A stretch of DNA of 64,000 nt from Micrococcales bacterium (GTDB lineage: Bacteria > Actinomycetota > Actinomycetes > Actinomycetales > Microbacteriaceae). Of this stretch, positions 55,825-63,185 are shown one piece after another (positions within the stretch are counted from its first letter, which is position 1; each line of letters opens with the position of its first letter). The stretch is taken from contig JAFKIY010000001.1 of the NCBI GenBank assembly GCA_017306245.1, positions 248,001 to 312,000 of the forward strand, in the 5' to 3' direction. A program made the position numbers and the translations under genes. The notes beneath the pieces are model-generated. The model saw only the letters and a list, made by a program, of their open reading frames with translations, did not search any database and was not told where the DNA came from.

Positions 55825-56129
55825 TGAGCGCTCCAGGAACGAACGACACCGAACCGTGGCCCCTGTGGGAAGTGTTCGTGCGCTCGTCGCGCGGGCTGTC
55901 CCACCTGCACGCCGGTTCCCTGCACGCTCCGGATGCCGAAATGGCGGTGCGCAACGCGCGCGACCTGTACACGCGGCGCAACGAGGGCGTCTCCATCTGG
56001 GTGGTGCGGTCCACCGACATCACGACATCCGACCCGGATGCGAAGGGCGCGTTCTTCGAGAGCCCGCGCGGCAAGGAGTACCGCCACGCGAGCTATTACA
56101 CCGAGTCTGAGGGCGTGAAGCACCTGTGA
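55824..56129 (+). CDS. paaB: Phenylacetyl-CoA epoxidase subunit
   Basis: This 101-residue subunit bridges the PaaA-PaaC complexes. PLWEVFVRSSRGLSHLHAGS, ALRNARDLYTRR-like AVRNARDLYTRRNEGVSIWVV and the GKEYRHASYY tail match PaaB. TGATG links it to paaA, and its stop overlaps the paaC GTG. Confidence 0.96.
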   Translation: MSAPGTNDTEPWPLWEVFVRSSRGLSHLHAGSLHAPDAEMAVRNARDLYTRRNEGVSIWVVRSTDITTSDPDAKGAFFESPRGKEYRHASYYTESEGVKHL

Positions 56130-56941
56130 GCGATCAGACGTTCCGGATTTCGGCGGGGGAGGCTCTCACCGCCGAGAAGATCACCGAGGCCGGCGAGAAA
56201 CCGACAGAGGCGGTGGCGAACTACGCCCTGCGCCTCGGTGACGATGCACTGATTCTGGCCCAGCGGCTGGGTTGGTGGATCGCGCGTGCGCCGGAGCTGG
56301 AAGAGGATGTCGCCCTCGGCAACATCGCCCTCGACCAGCTCGGCCATGCGCGCTCGTTCCTGAGCTACGCGGCGCTCGCGTGGGACAAGACCGAGGATGA
56401 CCTCGCCTATTTCCGTTATGAGCCGGAGTTTGTGAACCTGCAGCTCGTGGAGCAGCCGAACGGCGACTTCGCGGCGACGATCGCGCGGCAGTTCATCATT
56501 TCGCACTTCCAGTTCGAGTTGTACCGTCGGCTTGTGGATTCCACGGATGCGACTCTTGCTGCGATTGCCGCGAAGGCCGTGAAAGAGGTCGACTACCACC
56601 GCGACCACGCCACCCAGTGGGTGCTGCGGCTCGCGCTCGGCACCGAGGAGTCCCGTCGCCGGATGATCGCGGGGCTGGGTGTGATGTGGCCGTATGTGGA
56701 CGAAATGTTCCGCGACGACGACCTTGTGGAGTCCCTGGGCGATGCGGCCGTGCGGCCGTCGTCGCTGCGGGAGGATTTCGATACGGTGACCGGTGCCGTT
56801 CTGGCGGAGGCCGAGTTGGAGGTTCCAGAAGGTTTCGTCGCCCGGGGCGGCGGCCGGGAGGGCATCCACACGGAGTTTTTCGGGCCGATGCTCGCGGAGA
56901 TGCAGGTGCTCGCGCGCGCGCATCCGGAGGCGACGTGGTGA
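56126..56941 (+). CDS. paaC: Phenylacetyl-CoA epoxidase structural subunit
   Basis: This 271-residue ferritin-like subunit pairs with PaaA but does not do the chemistry. EEDVALGNIALDQLGHARSF and AAIAAKAVKEVDYHRDHATQ align with PaaC. The diiron ligands are partly changed, as in the family. GTG 56126 overlaps paaB. Confidence 0.95.
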   Translation: MSDQTFRISAGEALTAEKITEAGEKPTEAVANYALRLGDDALILAQRLGWWIARAPELEEDVALGNIALDQLGHARSFLSYAALAWDKTEDDLAYFRYEPEFVNLQLVEQPNGDFAATIARQFIISHFQFELYRRLVDSTDATLAAIAAKAVKEVDYHRDHATQWVLRLALGTEESRRRMIAGLGVMWPYVDEMFRDDDLVESLGDAAVRPSSLREDFDTVTGAVLAEAELEVPEGFVARGGGREGIHTEFFGPMLAEMQVLARAHPEATW

Positions 56942-57486
56942 TGATGGCAGCGAACGCGAGCCTGGAGTCCGAGGCCCGGCCGAAGCCCACGGAGGGCGAG
57001 GGCGTCCACGTGTGGAATCTTGCGGCGACCGTGCTCGACCCGGAGGTTCCCGTGCTCACGATCGAGGATTTGGGCGTGCTGCGTTCTGCCGAGGTGGTCG
57101 ACGGCCGCGCCGTGGTGACGATCACGCCCACGTATTCGGGCTGCCCCGCGATGGATGTCATGCGGGAGGACGTGCTCACGGTGCTCCATGACGCCGGGTA
57201 TGAGGATGCCGAGGTGAGGCTCGTGCTCGCGCCGGCGTGGACGACGGACTGGATGTCGGAGGCGGGCAAGGCGAAGCTCGAGAAGTTCGGCATCGCGCCG
57301 CCGTCGGGGCATGCCGCGATGGCCGGGCGTGCGGGCGGTCCCGTGCGTGTGGCGATGTCGGTGAAGTGCCCGCAGTGCGGTTCGCTGGACACGACGGAGT
57401 CGAGCCGGTTCGGGTCCACCGCGTGCAAGGCGCTCTACACGTGCAATGCGTGCCATGAGCCGTTCGACTTTTTCAAGGTGATTTGA
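56938..57486 (+). CDS. paaD: Phenylacetate pathway iron-sulfur/metal delivery protein
   Basis: This 182-residue protein contains a MIP18/DUF59 domain (about 20-115; LDPEVPVLTIEDLGVLRSA, TPTYSGCPAMDVM) followed by a four-cysteine zinc-ribbon-like tail (CPQCGS...CNACHEPFDFFKV). It is thought to mature the epoxidase reductase cluster. The start may be GTG 56938 or ATG 56941 or 56944; the first overlaps paaC. Confidence 0.94.
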   Translation: MMMAANASLESEARPKPTEGEGVHVWNLAATVLDPEVPVLTIEDLGVLRSAEVVDGRAVVTITPTYSGCPAMDVMREDVLTVLHDAGYEDAEVRLVLAPAWTTDWMSEAGKAKLEKFGIAPPSGHAAMAGRAGGPVRVAMSVKCPQCGSLDTTESSRFGSTACKALYTCNACHEPFDFFKVI

Positions 57487-57487
57487 C

Positions 57488-58600
57488 GTGGGACTCGAGC
57501 CGGCGCCGCAGCGGAAGCGCGCCCGTTTTCATCCGCTGACCGTGCGCGAGGTGCGGAGGCTGACGGAGGATTCGATCGAGGTCACGTTCGACGTGCCGGA
57601 GGAGTTCGCGGAGAACTACGACTACGAACCAGGGCAGTACCTTGCGCTGCGCATGAACCTGAACGGCCGCGAGTTGCGCCGCAGCTATTCGATTTGCGCT
57701 GTGCCGGTGCCGGGGGAGTTGCGCGTGGCGATCAAGCGCGACCTGGGCGGCGAGTTTTCGACGTGGGCGAATGAGTCGCTCACGGCGGGCACGGTCATCG
57801 ATGTCATGAGCCCGCAGGGCACTTTCACGACGGAAGTAGCACCGGATACGAACCGGCACTATGCGGCGATCGCGGCAGGTTCAGGGGTGACGCCGATCAT
57901 GTCGCTCGCGCGCACGATTTTGCGCGCATCCCCGAACACGCAGTTCAGTCTCATCTATTCGAATCGCACCGCGAATGATGTGATGTTCCTGGAGGAGCTC
58001 GCGGAGTTGAAGGATGCGTTCCCGGCGCGGTTCGCCCTGTACCACGTGTTGACGCGGGAGAAGCGGGCGTCCGAGATCATGTCGGGGCGGCTGGATGCGG
58101 AGCGTCTGAACACGTTCCTCGAGTATTTGGTGCGGCCGGGGGATGTGGATGAGTGGTTCATTTGCGGGCCGTTCGAGCTTGTGCAGCTTGTGCGGGACAC
58201 GCTCGAGGAGGCCGGGGTGGATCGCCACCACGTGCGGTTCGAGTTGTTTACGACGGATCGGCCCGACCGCCCGGAGGGTTCTGTCGGGCGGCCGGTGATC
58301 GTCGATGAGGGCGATGCGGTACGTAAGATCACGTTCACGCTGGACGGGTTGACGGCATCCATCAACACGCCGGCGCACGGGCGCGAGACGGTGCTGAATG
58401 CGGCGTTGCGGGTGCGGCCGGATGTGCCGTTCGCGTGCGCGGGCGGCGTGTGCGGTACGTGCCGGGCGATGCTCGTGGACGGGACGGTCACGATGGACGA
58501 GAATTACGCGCTCGAGCCGGAGGAACTGGAGCGCGGCTACATCCTCACCTGCCAATCGCACCCCACGAGCGACGCGGTGACCGTCAACTACGACAGCTAG
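57488..58600 (+). CDS. paaE: Phenylacetyl-CoA epoxidase reductase
   Basis: This 370-residue electron donor has an FAD domain (RRSYSICAVP), an NAD domain (GSGVTPIMSLARTIL) and a C-terminal plant-type [2Fe-2S] ferredoxin with C317, C322, C325 and C355. GTG 57488 begins one base after the paaD stop. Confidence 0.97.
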   Translation: MGLEPAPQRKRARFHPLTVREVRRLTEDSIEVTFDVPEEFAENYDYEPGQYLALRMNLNGRELRRSYSICAVPVPGELRVAIKRDLGGEFSTWANESLTAGTVIDVMSPQGTFTTEVAPDTNRHYAAIAAGSGVTPIMSLARTILRASPNTQFSLIYSNRTANDVMFLEELAELKDAFPARFALYHVLTREKRASEIMSGRLDAERLNTFLEYLVRPGDVDEWFICGPFELVQLVRDTLEEAGVDRHHVRFELFTTDRPDRPEGSVGRPVIVDEGDAVRKITFTLDGLTASINTPAHGRETVLNAALRVRPDVPFACAGGVCGTCRAMLVDGTVTMDENYALEPEELERGYILTCQSHPTSDAVTVNYDS

Positions 58601-58608
58601 GAGCACGG

Positions 58609-59379
58609 ATGATCGACCTCACCATCGCCAACAACGTGGCCGAGCTGACCCTGAACATCCCGGACAAGCTGAACGCCCTGGACGACGCAGCCCTGGCCGA
58701 ACTGGGCACCCGCTTGCAGGAGGCCCAGTCAGCCAAAGTCCGCGCCCTCTTGATCCGTGGCGAGGGTCGTGCATTCTGTGCCGGCCGCGACATTTCGGCG
58801 GTGGAACCGGCGACGGACGACGCGCTCGCGTTCCTGAAGAATTCGTTTGGTCCGGTCATGCGTGCGCTGGCCGATTTCCCCGCGCCAACCTTCGCCGCAG
58901 CGCACGGGGCGTGCCTGGGCATCGGTCTCGGTCTGCTCATAGCAACGGATGTCGTGTATGTGGCGGAGACCGCGAAGTTCGGGTCTCCGTTTGCGAATCT
59001 CGGTGCTGTGCTGGATTCCGGCGGCCACTCCCTGTTTTTCGAGCGGTTAGGCGCGCACCGTGCGCTGGATCTGATTTACACGGGCGAGCTCATGACCGGT
59101 GCCGAGGCAGTGGCCTCAGGCTTGTTTAGTCGTGCGATTCCCGATGCCGAACTCCTCGATTTCACGCGCGCAAAGGCGGCCACGGCGGCATCCGGCGCGA
59201 CGCAGGCGTTCCTGGCGAGCAAGAGCCTGATCGCCCAGCTGCGTGACGACCGTGTCGGCTTGTGGGATTCCGTGGCGGCCGAAAATATAGCGCAGGAGCG
59301 CCTGCGCACGACGTCCGACTACCGCGAGGGTTTCGCGGCGTTCCAGCAGAAGCGGAAGGCTGAATTCTCTGGCGAATAG
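58609..59379 (+). CDS. Enoyl-CoA hydratase/isomerase (PaaG-like)
   Basis: This 256-residue crotonase carries GEGRAFCAGRDISAVEP and GACLGIGLGLLIATDVVYVA. PaaG isomerises the ring-epoxide of phenylacetyl-CoA to oxepin-CoA, the step between paaABCE and paaZ. Its position as last gene of the plus-strand unit fits that role, but a PaaF hydratase role is possible. ATG 58609 follows AGGAG. Confidence 0.9.
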   Translation: MIDLTIANNVAELTLNIPDKLNALDDAALAELGTRLQEAQSAKVRALLIRGEGRAFCAGRDISAVEPATDDALAFLKNSFGPVMRALADFPAPTFAAAHGACLGIGLGLLIATDVVYVAETAKFGSPFANLGAVLDSGGHSLFFERLGAHRALDLIYTGELMTGAEAVASGLFSRAIPDAELLDFTRAKAATAASGATQAFLASKSLIAQLRDDRVGLWDSVAAENIAQERLRTTSDYREGFAAFQQKRKAEFSGE

Positions 59380-59446
59380 CGTTGGACGTGTACCGACAAT
59401 TCCGAGTCATGTTGCCAATTCAAGTAAAGAAGTGCCTACGGTGCCG

Positions 59447-60637
59447 TCACGACAGGACACGCACCAACGCAGTGATCGCCGACCCCGCCACCCCGCCGAG
59501 GAGCGAAGCGAACACAACAGCAACCAGCTGAGTTTCACGCGAGTGTCGCTCATTCAATAGCGACGCAACCGCTCTTGCATTTTCCAAGTGATCTGACAAG
59601 CGTTCATTCAGTTCACGTTCAAACGCAACATCGAATGCCCGAAATGTGGACCGGGCCAGAATCTCCTCCCAATCGCTCCGTGCACTCCCCATCGACCGTC
59701 TATGCTCGCTGTCCGTAGCAAGAATCTCAAGAAGCAGATTGTTTGTCCGTCGCTCTCCGACGAAGCGACGCCAGAGCCACGCACGGACACCTCCACGTTG
59801 ATGGTGAGCCACTATCTCCCCCAGCTCGGACTCTACAAACGAATCACGCAGATCGAGCAAGCTGTTTCGAGAAACAAGCTCGTAATAATAAGTGAGCTCG
59901 TCTTGCATTTCGTCTTTCAGACGTTCGTATGCGTCTGTCAGAGTCTTACCTTGACTGCGGTGCTGAATCTTGAATGTGATTTGGCGGTAGCCCGGTGGAT
60001 CATCTATCTCGACTTCAACGAATTGACTTTGTTCACTGGCTCCCCACCGAACAAAACAATCGTTCCACATCGGGCTTGGCCCCATGCAGGTGAACTTGAT
60101 CGGACTTTCACCCAATCGGGTCTCGAATTCGGATCGTAAGAATTCCCTCACGACGGCTACAGACATTGACGGGCTAACTTCGCCCTCCGGTGCTCGCACG
60201 AAGGCAACCGGCATCCCATAGCCATATCGAATGTCAACTTCAAATCTGTTGCCCGCAAGTGGGGTATATCGCGGAAATACTTCCGACTGGATGTGTGCGG
60301 GGATATTTACTGTGAACCTTATTTGCCCCCGAACCGGGTGCGGCCGGAGCCGCCCGCCTCGATGCATGGAGTTGTATGGAAGATCATTCAATATTTGCTC
60401 GTACGGGTTCCGCCAGGTCGGAGCATTATCTCCTCGAACAGCATCAAACCCAGAGACGACAACTTCGTCCAGGCTGGGTATCGAATTGAGCGTCGATTCG
60501 ACATCACTCGCCCAATCATGAACTGTGTATGTGCCGCTTTGGTTTTGCATGAGTAAGTGGTCCGCGTCGGGGGCCTCAAACGAATAGCAGCCGATTCCGA
60601 AACTCAGAATTTGATCTTCACTCGAAATAGCTGTCAT
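59447..60637 (-). CDS. Unrecognised protein with C-terminal membrane anchor in low-GC insert
   Basis: This is a 396-residue protein. An N-terminal mixed alpha/beta region (about 1-220) has several short strands (FEVDIRYGYGMPVAF, FVEVEIDDPPGYRQITFKI). A charged helical region (about 225-365) rich in Glu and Arg follows (AYERLKDEMQDELTYYYELV), then one helix near the end (LVAVVFASLLGGVAGSAITAL). The N-terminus should be cytosolic. I recognise no family. Its codons use far more A/T than those of its neighbours, a sign of recent transfer. TAATCT (60644-60649, minus strand) lies six bases before the ATG, so the mRNA is leaderless. Function unknown; genes of this type often belong to defence or mobile cargo, but nothing here proves it. 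Confidence 0.7.
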   Translation of the reverse strand: MTAISSEDQILSFGIGCYSFEAPDADHLLMQNQSGTYTVHDWASDVESTLNSIPSLDEVVVSGFDAVRGDNAPTWRNPYEQILNDLPYNSMHRGGRLRPHPVRGQIRFTVNIPAHIQSEVFPRYTPLAGNRFEVDIRYGYGMPVAFVRAPEGEVSPSMSVAVVREFLRSEFETRLGESPIKFTCMGPSPMWNDCFVRWGASEQSQFVEVEIDDPPGYRQITFKIQHRSQGKTLTDAYERLKDEMQDELTYYYELVSRNSLLDLRDSFVESELGEIVAHHQRGGVRAWLWRRFVGERRTNNLLLEILATDSEHRRSMGSARSDWEEILARSTFRAFDVAFERELNERLSDHLENARAVASLLNERHSRETQLVAVVFASLLGGVAGSAITALVRVLS

Positions 60638-61044
60638 GGCGGCAGATTACACTCCCTTGCGTCCTGCTGGTTGACATTTCAAAACAAGAGCAGCGCCCAT
60701 ACTTAGTTTCGGTACTCGAGTCCGGCTATTCGTCCGAACGCGCCACTATCGCACACTCCGTGTGCACCGCTCCGCTTGTCGGATGAACAACCTAAGTCTG
60801 ATGTATAAATAGGTCGTATTGCCGACTTGTTCCGTTAGTTGCGCTCATGTGCCGGGCAGAGTGCAGCTGCGAACTTGGAACTGCTTTGCGACTTGAGGGG
60901 CAAGGTATGTGGGCTCAACCGTTTACAACCGATGTCGTGTGCCGAGTAATTAGACCCGACAGTGACTGCGACACTGGGTCAGTGAACGGGCATCTCGGTC
61001 GTCATTAAGTGCCCGCCTCGAATTACACCTGCGAGAATCTGTCC
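60638..61044. other. 407-base gene-free, low-GC intergenic region
   Basis: I see no coding frame or RNA gene here. It holds the two outward leaderless promoters (minus strand at 60644-60649; plus strand GAGAAT at 61033-61038) and a TATAAAT-like run at about 60803 without a matching -35. The base composition is intermediate between that of the unrecognised gene and of the core genome. Confidence 0.6.
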
Positions 61045-61286
61045 ATGAATGACTTATGGCAGATCTTCAGTGGCGTTACGACCATTACCTGGGTGATCGT
61101 GCTTGTCGCGCTCCTTATCCTCTACCTGGTCATTTTATCCTCTACCTGGTCATTCGGTTGGCGGTGATGCACGCGCTGCGCGACCATGCTCGGTGGCTGG
61201 AGAGAAAGCGCATCAGGGCCACACGCACGACCTACCCTCCACAAGCGTTTCCGCCGATCACGCCGGAGCCGAGTGATCCGTTCTAG
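61045..61286 (+). pseudogene. Small membrane protein gene disrupted by 20-bp tandem duplication
   Basis: The frame from ATG 61045 encodes MNDLWQIFSGVTTITWVIVL and continues hydrophobic, but stops after 40 codons (TGA 61165-61167). Removing one copy of the duplicated 20 bases restores a single frame of 73 residues. This has one membrane helix followed by a basic helix (RLAVMHALRDHARWLERKRI) and a Pro-rich tail, ending at TAG 61284-61286. As read, only a truncated 40-residue peptide can be made. A GAGAAT -10 lies six bases before the ATG, so it would be leaderless. Function unknown. Confidence 0.75.
61115..61154 (+). repeat. Exact 20-bp tandem duplication
   Basis: Bases 61115-61134 and 61135-61154 are identical (TTATCCTC...GGTCATT). 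Twenty is not divisible by three, so the duplication shifts the frame of the host gene. Slippage could add or remove the copy. Confidence 0.97.
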
Positions 61287-61289
61287 GGG

Positions 61290-62771
61290 TTAGGCACACT
61301 CCGCGCGTTTTTCGACATTGTCGAGCCGCATGGTGGGGGATTTTGTACTGGGGCGCCATTCGTCGCGGGGGTTGAGCCAGGGTGGTGCCTTGATGTGGGG
61401 GACACCGCCGATCATCTTGATCTGCCAACCGGATGTTTCGATCGTTCGATGATGGAACCAACAGAGGAGCACTCCGTTGTCGGTTTCCGTGGGGCCGCCG
61501 TTTTCGGCCGGGTCGACGTGGTGGATTTCAGTCCACGCGGCGGGGATGGTGCATCCGGGGATCGCGCAACCGCCATCCCGCGCCATGATCGCCCGGCGCT
61601 GAGCGGGAGTGAAGCACCGCTGCGGCGACCCCATCCCGTGGATGCTGCCATCCGAGTCGATCGAAATCATCTGGAAACCGCCGGTGCAGGTCAGGTGGCG
61701 GATGGTGCGCATCGACACGGGCGCCTTCGCCCCGTCGATGTAGCCGCGGCCGTAACCGCTGTCCAGATCTGAAGCGCGCACCGTCACGAGCACAGTCGGC
61801 GCAGCACCGCCGATCTTCGGCACCTGATCGCTGCGCGAATAGTGGTCAACCATGGAGGCGATCACGTCGTGACGCTGCTGATCGCGACTGCGCGGGTCGG
61901 ATGCCCGGTCGACCTCCGCCTGTTCCTCGGCGGTGCGAAACTCGGTTGTGCTGCGAGGCGACAGGAACGCGTCGAACAGGCGATTCAGTTTCGCGGCCAC
62001 TTCGGGCATGAGCGCGAACCGACCGCACACGAGCCCGCCGACGAGCGTGCCCGACTGGAAACCGCGCGCGTTCCACGCGCGGCGCTCCACCGGCTCCATG
62101 CCGTCCGGGTCCAGGTACGCCTGCCACACCAACGCCTGATCGCGGATCTCGTCCGCCGTGCACGCCGTCGGCACCAGGTCGCTCGTGCCGATCGCGCATC
62201 CGACAAGTTCTTCCTCTGCCGCCTTCAGGCCGTCGATGGTCGCGCAACGGAACGTCGGAACCAAACCCGCGACGATGGCGGATGCCGCATCCACCCCGAT
62301 CAAACCCGACTCGAGCGCGTCGGACACGAAACGGAAGCGGGCGGGGCTGGGCATGCCGGACGCGGCCAGTTCCACGCGGGTTTCGTACCCGAGCTTCATT
62401 CGGCGAGCGGCGGTGGAGCCGGACACGAGCGTGACGCGCTCGATCAGCTCGGCCGCGTTGCGGCAACCCTTGCGCGCGGAGAGTGCGTCGGCACGATTCA
62501 CGAAACCCGTTGAGCGGTGGGCGACCTCCGCAGCCGCCTCAACACGAAGCGCGTCCACATACCGTCCGAGCTGTTCGATCGCCGACATGGCCTCCAGCAG
62601 GTCGTCATCCGTCGACGTCTGGAGCCGGCGGGCCGGGATCGCGGCCGCCAGGCTCTTCGCGTGCTCGCGCGCGGCAACCGCAATCGAATCGGCGGCTGGA
62701 GTGAACCCGCTCGACCCGGAAGCGTCGGCCGCGACGGCCGACGCTTCGGGGTTGACGGAGGGGACGTTCAT
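61290..62771 (-). CDS. DUF222/13E12-type HNH endonuclease
   Basis: This is a 493-residue protein. The N-terminal and central part is DUF222 (ERVTLVSGSTAARRMKLGYE; AAKLNRLFDAFLSPRSTTEF). The C-terminal HNH nuclease motif is CAIPGCTIPAAWTEIHHVDP, then NGGPTETDNGVLLCWFHHR, with conserved His, Asn and His, and cysteines for a structural zinc. Such genes occur in many copies in actinobacteria and may be mobile; no invention of a substrate is possible. Start at ATG 62771: TAAAAT (62778-62783, minus strand) ends six bases upstream. Confidence 0.93.
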   Translation of the reverse strand: MNVPSVNPEASAVAADASGSSGFTPAADSIAVAAREHAKSLAAAIPARRLQTSTDDDLLEAMSAIEQLGRYVDALRVEAAAEVAHRSTGFVNRADALSARKGCRNAAELIERVTLVSGSTAARRMKLGYETRVELAASGMPSPARFRFVSDALESGLIGVDAASAIVAGLVPTFRCATIDGLKAAEEELVGCAIGTSDLVPTACTADEIRDQALVWQAYLDPDGMEPVERRAWNARGFQSGTLVGGLVCGRFALMPEVAAKLNRLFDAFLSPRSTTEFRTAEEQAEVDRASDPRSRDQQRHDVIASMVDHYSRSDQVPKIGGAAPTVLVTVRASDLDSGYGRGYIDGAKAPVSMRTIRHLTCTGGFQMISIDSDGSIHGMGSPQRCFTPAQRRAIMARDGGCAIPGCTIPAAWTEIHHVDPAENGGPTETDNGVLLCWFHHRTIETSGWQIKMIGGVPHIKAPPWLNPRDEWRPSTKSPTMRLDNVEKRAECA

Positions 62772-62950
62772 GGTTATATTTTAGCAGAAGTCAAGACATA
62801 AGTACGATAAAAAGGGGAAGCTGTGGATAAGAAAATAGAATAAAAGAACGACCATTCACACCCCCGTGCAAACCTGCCCCAGCACGCCCGAATCCGCCGG
62901 GCGTAACATCGGCTCAGCCTGCACTGCGGGCCACGGCAAAGGAGGGCGCC
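62772..62950. promoter_or_regulatory. AT-rich divergent intergenic region
   Basis: These 179 bases include the leaderless HNH promoter (TAAAAT), an A/T-rich run at 62803-62850 and a TAACAT -10 candidate (62904-62909) for the small membrane protein, which also has AAAGGAGG before its ATG. No gene is seen. Confidence 0.5.
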
Positions 62951-63160
62951 ATGCTGCGTCTGAGGAATTACTGGGTGTACAGCGCGGGGCTCGCCGTCGC
63001 GTGGGCTATCGTGCTGATCGTGTTCATCTCGATCCGGGGCGCGGCCGAGGCGCCCACAATCCTGCTCGTCTTCGGCGGATTCGTGATCGGATGGGCGTCG
63101 ACGACCATCGCGCGCTACGTGTACCCGCCCGCCAGGCGGTGGACGACGGCACAGCGCTAA
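62951..63160 (+). CDS. Small two-helix membrane protein
   Basis: This 69-residue protein has two hydrophobic helices (about 10-28 and 37-54; VYSAGLAVAWAIVLIVFISI and ILLVFGGFVIGWASTTIARY) joined by a short polar loop, and a basic tail. The family is unknown to me. AAAGGAGG, five bases before ATG 62951, is one of the best ribosome-binding sites of the window and supports real translation. Confidence 0.8.
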   Translation: MLRLRNYWVYSAGLAVAWAIVLIVFISIRGAAEAPTILLVFGGFVIGWASTTIARYVYPPARRWTTAQR

Positions 63161-63185
63161 CCGCGTCCGGCGCGGCGAACCGTGT

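Noticed and set aside
60790..60830. TATAAAT-like element as a strong promoter
   Set aside because: No -35 at proper spacing and no open frame follows within the gene-free region.
61056..61286. Alternative 76-codon frame starting MADLQWRYDH
   Set aside because: Its first part is the small membrane gene read in the wrong frame. It becomes meaningful only after the 20-bp duplication, which explains it as a frameshift product.
62822..62830. Perfect DnaA-box sequence TGTGGATAA
   Set aside because: Only one box is seen, with no dnaA, dnaN or gyrase genes and no AT-rich unwinding element array, so an origin is not supported.
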